From assembly GCA_003250395.1 (NCBI GenBank), contig QKGM01000044.1, forward strand, positions 1 through 64,000: a DNA stretch of 64,000 nt. The letters run 5' to 3'. Shown one piece after another: positions 1 through 8,655 of this stretch. A program made the translations under genes and the position numbers. The stretch's first letter is position 1. The number at the start of each line of letters is the position of its first letter. Below the pieces are notes generated by a model, which saw only the letters and a list, made by a program, of their open reading frames with translations, did not search any database and was not told the DNA's origin. Source of the DNA: Bacteroidota bacterium. GTDB taxonomy: Bacteria; Bacteroidota; Bacteroidia; Bacteroidales; TTA-H9.

Positions 1-2091
1 AAAATTAACTACTTTGGAAACTCCATTGACAATGTCGTATTGAGCAACGAGCCTGCTCAAAGCCGGATCATCCAGACTTTCCACACCAACTGATGCATTT
101 TTAAGCTGATAAATCTGGTAACCTTCAAAGCGATAGAGTGAATCACCTATCTTGATGGTAGGATCCAACTCAGCATATTTCTCTTTGTAGTTATTACTTG
201 TCTTTGAGTTGGTCAGATAAATAATAAACTGCTTATCGAGCTCCTGAATTGTAATCTCTGGAGCATCCGGACCATCAAGGACCTTGAAACAGTTGTCAAA
301 TAATGCCTGACATTTATCATCGACTACGCGAAGCAATTCAACTGAAGCCCAAGGTCCGCCCGACTGAGCTCTAGCCCAAGGCACACCAAAGGTAATGTAG
401 TTCACGGCACCAGGTGAAAGGGTGAAAGGACCGGCAGATTGCATGATACGACGGTCTCCAGGCTGATTCCCGGCTTGTTCCTCAGTCCAATACAATCCAC
501 CCTGGTTAAAACCACCATTAGGAGGTGTACCTTTCGTTCCCCAGTTACATGGATCAGAGTCACCCGGGAACATAAAGAAGCACTCGGGACCAACAGCACC
601 AGTAGAAACATGCCCGTTGCCACCATAAAGCATTGGAGTATTATCATTCCAAATACCACGAAGAAGATTATAATACTTGGCAGCTACATCGGGGTCATTC
701 CAGTAAGGAGCACCACCATTATTATGGTAGTCGAAACGTGCCATACCAAAACGCTCATCATCAATAATTCCATTTCCAAAGTTAACACCATTGATAGCCT
801 CAGCTCTTACCAAAAACTGAGCAGTACTATCTTCACCGGTTTTGGTTTTAAATGTCATGTCAGTGATTGTACCACTAAGATTTACAATCGAACACTCATT
901 AGGGTACTGATCATTAGGGAATGTAGGACCGCCAATACCTGTGCCCCTGAAGGATGGATTATCATATCCATCGGGATCCATATAAGGCCCCTGGAAGAAG
1001 TCAATACCTACGGCAGGAGGTTGCGAACCATAAGCCCATGACTGACCAGTTCCGTCAACCGACTTACCATTATAGCCATAACCCATACCACGAACGGCAT
1101 CACAACCAATATAGTCGTCATCAGCAAACCCAAGGTCAATGTCATTCCATGGAGAAAAATAGGTCTGGTAAAGAGTAAATGTTGATCTGTTTATAATTTC
1201 ATAACTATAAAAAGTCATGTTGTTAATCTCATCGTTTGTGGTGAAACCGAATGCCTGTGCCCTTATTTCCAAACCAATTGCAGCACCTCCGGTTTCAGTA
1301 TGAGAATTACCTTTATCGTTAAATACCCACCAGAAAGTTTTATCACCTTTCAATACCTGGTCAGCTAAAAGGCCACCTTTTATTAAACCCTGTTCTGACT
1401 CCTTGGTCATAGTGTTGGTGTGGCACAGCTCATTGGGAATATCATAATAAGGATAGTCACCATTTTCAGGATCGTAATGATCATCGCCATCCACATCTTT
1501 AAATGGTGCAAGGTAACGGCTCTGTTTTAAACCTTCGTCACCATGTGCCGGCCATTCTTCAATAGATTTGGGAATAGAGTATCCGGGAAATTCATTTGTC
1601 CGATCATTACTGTTGAACCAGGCAAGAAAAAGGTCAACTTCTTCGCGGCTCATTGGGAAGAATTTATCGTATTCATTACAAACATCAGGCGATATAGAAG
1701 CCGTTTGGTCGGTCGTCAGAGGACCGGGCCAATAGTCAATACCAACCTGACGATAACGATGCGCTGCAAGCTTCAACTGATCGTTCACATCAGTACCACC
1801 AATCCAAAGTGCACCTGCATACAAAGATGTTTTGGATGTATTAGCCGGAATATAGTACTGTGCTCCAATACCTCCACCTAAATCCCACCACATATCACCA
1901 CCAGTATTTATACGTGCGCGGACATTATTTACATCCAGAAACTGATAACCAGCTCCGGCTGTACAACCAGCGGCATTTACAGCCTTCGTGCTCTTGGTCT
2001 TCTTTACGTCACCGATGTACTCTCGCGAAAAAACTGAGCCTCCAATGGTAATTAAGACGATTGTGAGTATAAGGGAACTATATTTTTTCAT
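1..2091 (-). CDS. Secreted protein of unknown function, partial (C-terminus beyond left edge)
   Basis: An open frame of 697 codons runs from the ATG at 2091 to the left edge without a stop, so the C-terminus is missing. The first ~22 residues (Met-Lys-Lys-Tyr, then a hydrophobic stretch ending near SVFSRE) look like a Sec signal peptide. The mature part is rich in Gly, Asn, Asp and aromatic residues and has no catalytic motif that I recognise. It includes acidic, Gly-rich segments such as DVDGDDHYDPENGDYPYY (around residues 210-230) that could bind calcium. It starts 60 bp after the stop of the TonB-dependent receptor at 2151 and is probably in the same operon. Large secreted proteins of this kind in Bacteroidota often end in a T9SS sorting domain, but that end lies outside the window. 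Existence is certain; function is unknown. Confidence 0.85.
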   Translation of the reverse strand, partial: MKKYSSLILTIVLITIGGSVFSREYIGDVKKTKSTKAVNAAGCTAGAGYQFLDVNNVRARINTGGDMWWDLGGGIGAQYYIPANTSKTSLYAGALWIGGTDVNDQLKLAAHRYRQVGIDYWPGPLTTDQTASISPDVCNEYDKFFPMSREEVDLFLAWFNSNDRTNEFPGYSIPKSIEEWPAHGDEGLKQSRYLAPFKDVDGDDHYDPENGDYPYYDIPNELCHTNTMTKESEQGLIKGGLLADQVLKGDKTFWWVFNDKGNSHTETGGAAIGLEIRAQAFGFTTNDEINNMTFYSYEIINRSTFTLYQTYFSPWNDIDLGFADDDYIGCDAVRGMGYGYNGKSVDGTGQSWAYGSQPPAVGIDFFQGPYMDPDGYDNPSFRGTGIGGPTFPNDQYPNECSIVNLSGTITDMTFKTKTGEDSTAQFLVRAEAINGVNFGNGIIDDERFGMARFDYHNNGGAPYWNDPDVAAKYYNLLRGIWNDNTPMLYGGNGHVSTGAVGPECFFMFPGDSDPCNWGTKGTPPNGGFNQGGLYWTEEQAGNQPGDRRIMQSAGPFTLSPGAVNYITFGVPWARAQSGGPWASVELLRVVDDKCQALFDNCFKVLDGPDAPEITIQELDKQFIIYLTNSKTSNNYKEKYAELDPTIKIGDSLYRFEGYQIYQLKNASVGVESLDDPALSRLVAQYDIVNGVSKVVNF

Positions 2092-2150
2092 ATGATGAAT
2101 TATTTTTATTTATTCTATGCGATCATTTCAGTTCGTGATATCCACACTGA

Positions 2151-5100
2151 TTAGAAATTAAAGATAGCTCCGACACGGATTGTACGGGGGCTGCTGTAGT
2201 TACTCGGATTATTCACAAAAATGCTATACATCTCGCGAAAAGCCGACGGAGAAAGCTGCTGGTTGATCTGACGTTGCCATTCAGCGGCAGCAAGATAACC
2301 ATCATCGTCTGGATTACCAGTTGCTGACCATACTCCCATTACATTCTCTGTTCCAAGAACATTATTAATCTGGAAGTAAATATTAAGCGTGGAAACGCGC
2401 TTCTTATTATCATCTTTGCCCCAGTGAATATCAATATCCTTGTCTATCTTGGCATCAACACGGAACTGCCAGGGTAAGCGTGAACCAAAATATGTTCCCT
2501 TTAATTGGTTACTGGTTGAAACTATCCGGCTTGTTATATTTGAACTACGTGTATACGGCGTTCCTGATCCACCGGTAACAACAAAGTTTACACCAGTATT
2601 CTTAAGCAACTGTATGGGAGCTTTTGTTTCATGATTCTTTCTCAAAGTAGGTCCATCGTATTCTTTGCCTTCTCCAAAGCGGTAGTCAACACTCAAATTT
2701 AAAGCATGACGACGGTCCCATCCAACTGGATTTGTTGAACGCAGGTTTGGAACACCGGCAGCAATGAGCGCCTGTGCCGTAGTAGTACCTGAACCGGTAG
2801 CATCAGCAAACTGGAGGGTATAGCTGGCTCTAAGTGTAACATTCCCTGTTCTGCGAAGATCGTATGAAACAGTGAAACCTTTAACTGTACCAAAGTCAAT
2901 GTTATTGAATGAAGTATATACGCGGGGATATGCTCCATTGAATCGATAAACCTGAATATCATCACGTAACTCTTTGTAATAGGCAGTCAGAGTCAATGCT
3001 GATGAATTTGATATCTTTTGTTTAAAACCAAGCTCGTAGTCAATGGTCTTGGTCGGTTTCAAATTAGGATTATTTATGCTTGAATTGACCTCATTAAAGA
3101 AATAGTAATCAAGAATATTGAACCGATCATCACTGGTTGGACGCTGTGTAAGGATATCGTAGTGAGCATAGAAAAGTGCTTCCTCAGAAATCGGGAAGGA
3201 GAATGAAATACGTGGCATTATTGATAATTGCGGCTCATAGTCTTTCAGGCTATTTCTGGTAAGCTTCGTAACCGAGGGATCCTTCAGCATTGGAGTTACG
3301 CCTGAACCACCATCAAGAATGCTAGGATTTGATATTGCAACACCATTTGCATTGTACCACTGGTCTTCAAAGCGATAACCCATAATTTTTGATGCATTCG
3401 CAGCATTATCAACGTAAACCACGTAATCTTCACCCATATTTCCAGGATGAGTAACAGGAACATTATTAATCTCGTCTACTTCCGAAACTGTCCTGGTTTC
3501 AAAGAGTGAATATGGATCTTTCAGCACGAACTGATTTGCATCATAGCGGTCAACACGAACACCTACATTAAAGATCAAATCGTTGAACGAGAACTTATCC
3601 TGAATGTAACCGGCCATATATATAGGTTCAAAAGCACCAATTTCTCTTAGATATACTCCATCTCCGTCAGTTTTGGAGAAGAAGTCTTCAAGTGAAGGTT
3701 TCCCGCTGAGCTTCTGCCCGGTATAATCATATCCATAATAACTCACATAATTGTTTCCTCCATTTAAGAGGTCGTCAGCACTGAAAAGACTGAGATCATA
3801 CAAGTCCTCTCCCAGAGTAATGGTTTTCATCTTACCGGCATTATCATAATAGCTGATAGTACGGGCGTTAAAGTCGTATGAATCAATATTGATAAAATCG
3901 GTTCCATCTACTGGAAGTCCAAGTTTCTTACGTAGTCTTACATCAAAAGTACGCTGGGAAGCTTCATCGTAACGACGATCGTAATATACTGTATCCATAA
4001 ATATATTGCCATCATATACAAGATGCGGGTTAGTTAGATCTAACTCAGTAATATGGAAATTGGCTAAATCTCTCATGTGTGTCCACAAACCTGTAGCGCC
4101 CAATGAATATCCACTCTCCTTACGTTGTTCGTACTGAAGTCCGAATTGAATTTCGTGGTTTCCAATGTCGGCAGAGAAAGTAGCATTTATACCCAACTGG
4201 TCTATTTCATACTTATTATAACTTCCGTATTGAACACCAGGAGCTATCCATAAACTATTTACAGGATCTGGAGTCTGGCCATTAAGAAGTCCACCTCCCA
4301 GCTGAATGAAGTCAAAGTTCTGGTGATAATCGGTTCCGGGATACAGTTCATAATACTGACTGGTATAACGAGCGACATCAGCATTAAAATCAGAAGCAGT
4401 AAAATTAACCAAGGTATCACGGTAACCATTGTGAACCCATACATTATTATATACTTTTCCGTTAATTTCTACATTATCCTTCAGCTCGTATGATTTGGTG
4501 GTATAAGTGTCATACTTACCCAAATGGCCATATTTAAAGAAATCTTCCTTATGATTGTCATTCTGGGTAAATCCGCTTCTACGCGAATAGTCGGCCTGAA
4601 TAGAATAATAAACGTTCTTTACCAGTGATCTGCTGGAAGTATCGCCAGGAAAACGTTGGGTGAAACGTCCATATACACGCCAGGTCTGATCCTTACTGAA
4701 TGGATTATTGTCAGAATTAAACAGTGAATAACTGTAAATAAAATTATTTCCCTGAGTCAGATTATAAGTACCACCAATTGAAATGTTAGTAGTTTTACTT
4801 GGTTTGATATCGATTTTACCGGAAAGGTTGACCGACAAGTACTTGTTATTTTGAGTGGCATCAACATTCTCCATGTCGGATAAACGAATGAAGTTAGCCG
4901 TATTAAAAGTTCCAAATCCTATTCCTGAGTACATCAAAGGATTTTGACGCAATTGCGTAAGTACATCATCTTTTACTTTCCAGCGCCCAATAATTGACCG
5001 GCTATTATCAGCAGTACGAGCAACTTCACCTGCGAGGAAGAAACCGACTACCGATTGCTTGTTAAGGCTGTCGCCACGTTTCCAGATAGGTCCCTGCGCA

Positions 5101-5861
5101 TTAAAACCAATACGGTTATAACCGTAAGCATCTAAAAGTTCTGACGTCTGAATTTCAACACCTCCGCCAAATTCACTACTGGGGCCTTTGGTTGTCACAT
5201 TGATAACACCGGAAGTTACATCACCATACTGGGCAGGAAGTCCGGAGATAATAACCGAAACTTGCTCAATAGCAGATGGCGGTAAACTTGAGGTACCGAT
5301 TACCTTTATTCCGTCAATGTAAGTAGTAGTTGCTCCAGATCGGGCACCACGAACGCTTCCCTGCTCGCCATCACGCGAAAACACACCACCTACGGTTGCA
5401 GCAACACCTGAAGCTGACCGGTTAGGCATATTTTGAATTTGTTCCGCGGTCATGGTCTCACCAGAACTTGTTTCATCTGCTTTGATGAGAGGCACCTTAT
5501 ACGTCGTAATTTCAACTTCCTTCAGCGTTGTAGCCGAAGCCAGCATCTGAATATTTAAATACTCAATCTTTCCGGCACCGACTATAAAGCCCCTTACTTC
5601 CTGAGCCTGATAGCCTACGTAAGAGGTTTTAACGTCATACTTACCGGGATTGATTGGTTTGATGGTGTAATTACCATCAAAATCGGAGGTCGCGCCACCT
5701 GCCTGAACCCCATTCTGTTCAATAACAACATTGGCGAACGGAATCGGCTCTTTTGTCTCCTTGTCAATGATCTTCCCTTTAAGGGTACCAGTCGACTGAG
5801 AAAACACCAACAGATTGGCTGTCAGCATGATTCCAAGGGTGAAGAGTAGTTTTCTGATCAT
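2151..5861 (-). CDS. TonB-dependent outer-membrane receptor with carboxypeptidase-regulatory-like domain
   Basis: 1236 aa. Residues 1-21 are a signal peptide. Residues ~24-105 form a CarboxypepD_reg-like beta-sandwich (GTLKGKIIDKETKEPIPFANV, then DGNYTIKPINPGKYDV). Residues ~110-230 are the plug, with SVRGARSG, a YIDGIKV loop and AQYGDVTSGVINVTTKG, the classic plug ending. The rest is a long beta-barrel ending in an aromatic residue (GAIFNF), as outer-membrane proteins do for Bam recognition. The length is typical of large Oar/SusC-like receptors, but no SusD partner follows; the next gene is the secreted protein ending at the left edge. The substrate cannot be told from sequence. A possible promoter lies at 5906-5937. 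Confidence 0.9.
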   Translation of the reverse strand: MIRKLLFTLGIMLTANLLVFSQSTGTLKGKIIDKETKEPIPFANVVIEQNGVQAGGATSDFDGNYTIKPINPGKYDVKTSYVGYQAQEVRGFIVGAGKIEYLNIQMLASATTLKEVEITTYKVPLIKADETSSGETMTAEQIQNMPNRSASGVAATVGGVFSRDGEQGSVRGARSGATTTYIDGIKVIGTSSLPPSAIEQVSVIISGLPAQYGDVTSGVINVTTKGPSSEFGGGVEIQTSELLDAYGYNRIGFNAQGPIWKRGDSLNKQSVVGFFLAGEVARTADNSRSIIGRWKVKDDVLTQLRQNPLMYSGIGFGTFNTANFIRLSDMENVDATQNNKYLSVNLSGKIDIKPSKTTNISIGGTYNLTQGNNFIYSYSLFNSDNNPFSKDQTWRVYGRFTQRFPGDTSSRSLVKNVYYSIQADYSRRSGFTQNDNHKEDFFKYGHLGKYDTYTTKSYELKDNVEINGKVYNNVWVHNGYRDTLVNFTASDFNADVARYTSQYYELYPGTDYHQNFDFIQLGGGLLNGQTPDPVNSLWIAPGVQYGSYNKYEIDQLGINATFSADIGNHEIQFGLQYEQRKESGYSLGATGLWTHMRDLANFHITELDLTNPHLVYDGNIFMDTVYYDRRYDEASQRTFDVRLRKKLGLPVDGTDFINIDSYDFNARTISYYDNAGKMKTITLGEDLYDLSLFSADDLLNGGNNYVSYYGYDYTGQKLSGKPSLEDFFSKTDGDGVYLREIGAFEPIYMAGYIQDKFSFNDLIFNVGVRVDRYDANQFVLKDPYSLFETRTVSEVDEINNVPVTHPGNMGEDYVVYVDNAANASKIMGYRFEDQWYNANGVAISNPSILDGGSGVTPMLKDPSVTKLTRNSLKDYEPQLSIMPRISFSFPISEEALFYAHYDILTQRPTSDDRFNILDYYFFNEVNSSINNPNLKPTKTIDYELGFKQKISNSSALTLTAYYKELRDDIQVYRFNGAYPRVYTSFNNIDFGTVKGFTVSYDLRRTGNVTLRASYTLQFADATGSGTTTAQALIAAGVPNLRSTNPVGWDRRHALNLSVDYRFGEGKEYDGPTLRKNHETKAPIQLLKNTGVNFVVTGGSGTPYTRSSNITSRIVSTSNQLKGTYFGSRLPWQFRVDAKIDKDIDIHWGKDDNKKRVSTLNIYFQINNVLGTENVMGVWSATGNPDDDGYLAAAEWQRQINQQLSPSAFREMYSIFVNNPSNYSSPRTIRVGAIFNF

Positions 5862-5905
5862 ACCAGATTAATTTATTAGGATATACGATGTGCGTAAAAA
5901 GTGTG

Positions 5906-5937
5906 TAAAGATAAAAACAATTTCCAGTAAACTCCAA
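5906..5937 (-). promoter_or_regulatory. Possible Bacteroidota promoter for the TonB receptor
   Basis: On the minus strand, TTG (5937-5935) and TATCTTTA (5913-5906) are separated by 21 bp. The consensus is TTTG, about 19-21 bp, TAnnTTTG; here the last base of the -7 box is A instead of G. The ATG follows at 5861. Confidence 0.4.
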
Positions 5938-5968
5938 AACAAGGGGAAGAGTATTATTTGATATTGCT

Positions 5969-6451
5969 TCAGAAATAAGGACGGTTTAAAATGGCCTGAT
6001 GTATTACGGCTTTTCTCAAATCAAATGAAAAAACTTCTTCATCCGACATTTCTAAAACATCTGTGCTTTCCATATTTGCACCTTCCTTAGAAACTGTTAC
6101 ACTTGGAGATGAATATTCAATCGACTGATAACCAGTAGTTATATTATCTATTAATGATCTTGGTTTGATTTCGTCAGCTATAGGCTCGGGAGAATTCAAA
6201 TCCCCATACATATTTACAGAATTGCTTCGGATGGTCTTATTCTTCTGAACTAAACCATCAGAAAACAGTCGCTCAACCAAATCAATCGTGTCTGTCGACT
6301 CATCTGCCTCATTTTCATATTTATCTTGATTAACAATCGATTGCGCCTTAGAAATATTTGCAAGATTTTTTGCAGTTTTTTTTTGATTAGCCTTGTATGC
6401 ACTATAACCAAACCAGGCGAGTCCCAGTAATACATATAATAAATCATCCAT
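5969..6451 (-). CDS. Small membrane-anchored protein of unknown function
   Basis: 160 aa. An N-terminal hydrophobic segment (residues ~4-18, LLYVLLGLAWFGYSAY) is followed by a Lys-rich stretch, which suggests one membrane anchor with the remainder in the cytoplasm. The middle (residues ~40-130) is polar, acidic and probably disordered. The last 18 residues (FDLRKAVIHQAILNRPYF) are compact and amphipathic; from memory, proteins with this tail recur in Bacteroidota as uncharacterised genes. The anchor, long linker and conserved tail suggest a tethered peptide that docks on a partner; this is inference. No other domain recognised. Confidence 0.7.
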   Translation of the reverse strand: MDDLLYVLLGLAWFGYSAYKANQKKTAKNLANISKAQSIVNQDKYENEADESTDTIDLVERLFSDGLVQKNKTIRSNSVNMYGDLNSPEPIADEIKPRSLIDNITTGYQSIEYSSPSVTVSKEGANMESTDVLEMSDEEVFSFDLRKAVIHQAILNRPYF

Positions 6452-6549
6452 GGTTTTCGTCTTAAGCTTTTAGCCTGCTAAAATACAATTTACATCCGGA
6501 TTAAGGTAGGTTACAATATTAAATCCTAATATTCTTAACTTCATGAAAA

Positions 6550-6885
6550 TCATTTACGACAGGAAGGCTGGTCATTATCATCTTTAAAAAGCCAACGCCA
6601 TAGAAAAAATCTTTTCCTTTTCCCCTGTCTTTTATCCAGTGATTTTGTATGCCGGTCCGATTCAGACAATAATTGCTTCCCGCCGGCCGATTGTATTTTC
6701 CTGTGGCGTTCCTTCGCATTTTCATAAGCAGCCATTTGCTTCTTTTGCTTCTCTTCAAAACGCTTCTCGATAGCCTTCTTTTGCTTCGCGGCTTTGCTCC
6801 CGTGAGTTTTGCAACCTATCGGGACACTTAATAAAATGATTACAAATGACATAACACCTAAACACCTCGAATAACGTGAAATCAT
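6550..6885 (-). CDS. Small basic lipoprotein of unknown function
   Basis: 111 aa from the ATG at 6885. The frame is open further upstream to 7005, but this start has a clear Shine-Dalgarno sequence (GGAGGG about 5 bases upstream on the minus strand) and immediately gives a signal sequence, so I prefer it. The signal ends in a lipobox (LSVPIGC), predicting a lipid-anchored protein. The mature part is highly charged (Lys/Arg/Glu/Gln) and probably helical or coiled coil at residues ~30-65. It ends in a very basic stretch with KRKRFFLWRWLFK before the C-terminus. The function is not recognisable. It diverges from the Rieske-like lipoprotein at 7080. Confidence 0.6.
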   Translation of the reverse strand: MISRYSRCLGVMSFVIILLSVPIGCKTHGSKAAKQKKAIEKRFEEKQKKQMAAYENAKERHRKIQSAGGKQLLSESDRHTKSLDKRQGKRKRFFLWRWLFKDDNDQPSCRK

Positions 6886-7029
6886 TTCCCTCCACCTGAA
6901 ACACAACACACTTAAAGAAAATAATTTACAACTTAACATAACAAAATCGATTTTAATACGCTTATTATTGAACCCCACAAACCAAAGCCTTCTCCGGAAC
7001 ATCATGATAAGTTGCCGGCAGCAATTTCG

Positions 7030-7037
7030 TAGCTTTG
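7030..7037 (+). promoter_or_regulatory. Probable -7 box for the lipoprotein at 7080
   Basis: TAGCTTTG matches TAnnTTTG exactly, 43 bp before the ATG. A TTG at 7012-7014 lies only 15 bp upstream, shorter than the usual spacing. Confidence 0.35.
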
Positions 7038-7079
7038 TAACCGTTCATTCGATAGTATGGAGACAAAAATACATTTTTA

Positions 7080-7526
7080 ATGAAAGCCCGCCTACTCAAC
7101 ACCACTATTGCCTTAATGGCACTTTTACTGATTATTCCCTCATGTGGTAAAGAAAATACAGATACTACCGAGATTCCTTACGTGTATGTGAATTTCTCGA
7201 TTGATCCGACTTCAATTGAGTATGGGAACCTGAACATCCCCGGCAACTACGCGTATGTTAACGGGGGCTACCGGGGAATAATCGTATACCATTTTACACA
7301 GGATGAATACCTTGCTTTCGAGCGTACCTGTACATACGATCCAACTTTATCATGTTCAAAGCTAGTGGTCGAGGAATCCGGATTAATTGCCAGGGATACT
7401 TGTTGCGGATCGGGATTTTTACTACTCGACGGGACACCTGTAGAAGGCAGCAAAGCCTCTAAATCACTAAGGATTTACCGTACAACATATGATACTTATT
7501 ATCGCCGGTTACACATATATAATTAG
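7080..7526 (+). CDS. Rieske-fold-like lipoprotein lacking the Rieske histidines
   Basis: 148 aa. A signal peptide ends in a lipobox (IIPSC, Cys22), so the protein is probably lipid-anchored. Residues ~35-145 resemble the small Rieske-like lipoproteins of Bacteroidota: AFERTCTYDP, then LVVEESGLIARDTCCGSGFLLLDGTP, and a final LRIYRTTYD strand. A true Rieske centre needs CxH and CxxH. Here the equivalent positions read C84-T-Y86 and C108-C-G-S111, so both histidines are gone. Four cysteines remain in the domain (84, 92, 108, 109). A normal [2Fe-2S] Rieske cluster is therefore unlikely; disulfides or another metal site are possible. The role is unknown. The resemblance to Rieske proteins is from motif pattern only. 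Confidence 0.7.
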   Translation: MKARLLNTTIALMALLLIIPSCGKENTDTTEIPYVYVNFSIDPTSIEYGNLNIPGNYAYVNGGYRGIIVYHFTQDEYLAFERTCTYDPTLSCSKLVVEESGLIARDTCCGSGFLLLDGTPVEGSKASKSLRIYRTTYDTYYRRLHIYN

Positions 7527-8593
7527 CGACAATTAATCTATCATCATCAAGAACTGCTTAGCAACCTTCTGACCAGCGTCGATATTGCTGAAATATCTGT
7601 CGTCTCATAGAAGCTCAACCTGAAAAATCAGCCCCTGGTATCTTTTTCCTTGCCACCATCTCAATCTTTCAGGGAAAAATCAGGCAAAGAATGCCATATA
7701 CTCTCACAGTATACTTTCAAATCACTGAATGCATTGTCCTTTGTCGACTGATGTTAAACCTATACATTGGCTTCAAATTAACAACATGTTATCAAAATGC
7801 CAGGTATGAAATTTCGCTATAAACATCTGAACCACCTCGACTTTCTGTTCATAATTTGAATAACTGATTGTAGATTCAGGTTAAGGGTGCAGCAACAATT
7901 CAGAGCCGGATACACTGAAACAACATTCTGCCAAAATGAGAATTACATCCACGTAATCCATAAAAATGGTTCTAAATCACTACGTCAGGCTGCGAATAAA
8001 AGCATTTCTAAATCTTAGTGGCTTCGTAGTGGCTTCGAAGCAGCTTCGAAGCAGCTTCATAATTTCTCGAACAAAAAACGAACTGTCATCGAATGAACTT
8101 TAAATTTGATCAGACTTAGACTTTGCCTTACTATAACTGAACTCTTATAACGTATTATTCTCTTCACCTGACTATTTATGGCCAGGGATATATACGGCAG
8201 AACTACGATATACCAATCAAATCCTATATTGACAGTGGTAGAGATAATGTATTAACCCGTGGAATTATAATTTATATCCCGTTCAGATTCTTAATCTGGA
8301 TATATATAATTCAGGTCTTTTTCAGGATAAAAAACCAAATGATAATAGGGAATAAAAATCTGAAGCTGTACATCACAATCCGTTACAGTTCAAAAACAAG
8401 AGCGATTACCCATAAATGATTGTAGTTGAATATCGCAGGCATCTGACCAGCAGAAAAATACGAGTTGAGCAGCCAATGACCCGACTCTATTGAATTGAAA
8501 TATTTACAAGTTTCGGAAAATGCAATAACTATTTGGCAGATTTAATTCTTCAGGATGGCATTTCCGCTGAAATAGAATCAGGGTAAAAATAAA
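7527..8593. other. Gene-free stretch with an 11-bp tandem repeat
   Basis: About 1.07 kb between the lipoprotein stop and the ahcY terminator. I see no convincing reading frame on either strand and no RNA gene. The only clear structure is the four-unit tandem repeat at 8016-8059. Confidence 0.7.
8016..8059. repeat. Tandem repeat, four 11-bp units (TTCGAAG family, copy A)
   Basis: Units: TAGTGGCTTCG, TAGTGGCTTCG, AAGCAGCTTCG, AAGCAGCTTCA. In another phase the unit is CGAAGCAGCTT. About 10 bp downstream is CGAAC followed by an A-run and ACGAAC. Copy C at 55831-55874 has the same unit length, unit number and a similar downstream segment. Confidence 0.85.
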
Positions 8594-8623
8594 CGGCCAT
8601 GTTGGATTACTCCACCATGGCCG
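8594..8623 (-). terminator. Intrinsic terminator of ahcY
   Basis: CGGCCATG and CATGGCCG form an 8-bp stem around a 14-nt loop, followed on the minus strand by TTTATTTTTA. It lies 32 bp beyond the ahcY stop. Confidence 0.75.
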
Positions 8624-8655
8624 GATAAAAAACCAATACTTATATAATCGTTTGT

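Noticed and set aside
439-1881. Several plus-strand frames of 60-200 codons
   Set aside because: They lie opposite the open minus-strand frame of the secreted protein and have no family features.
8016-8059. CRISPR array
   Set aside because: Units are 11 bp and directly joined, with no spacers and no cas genes nearby.
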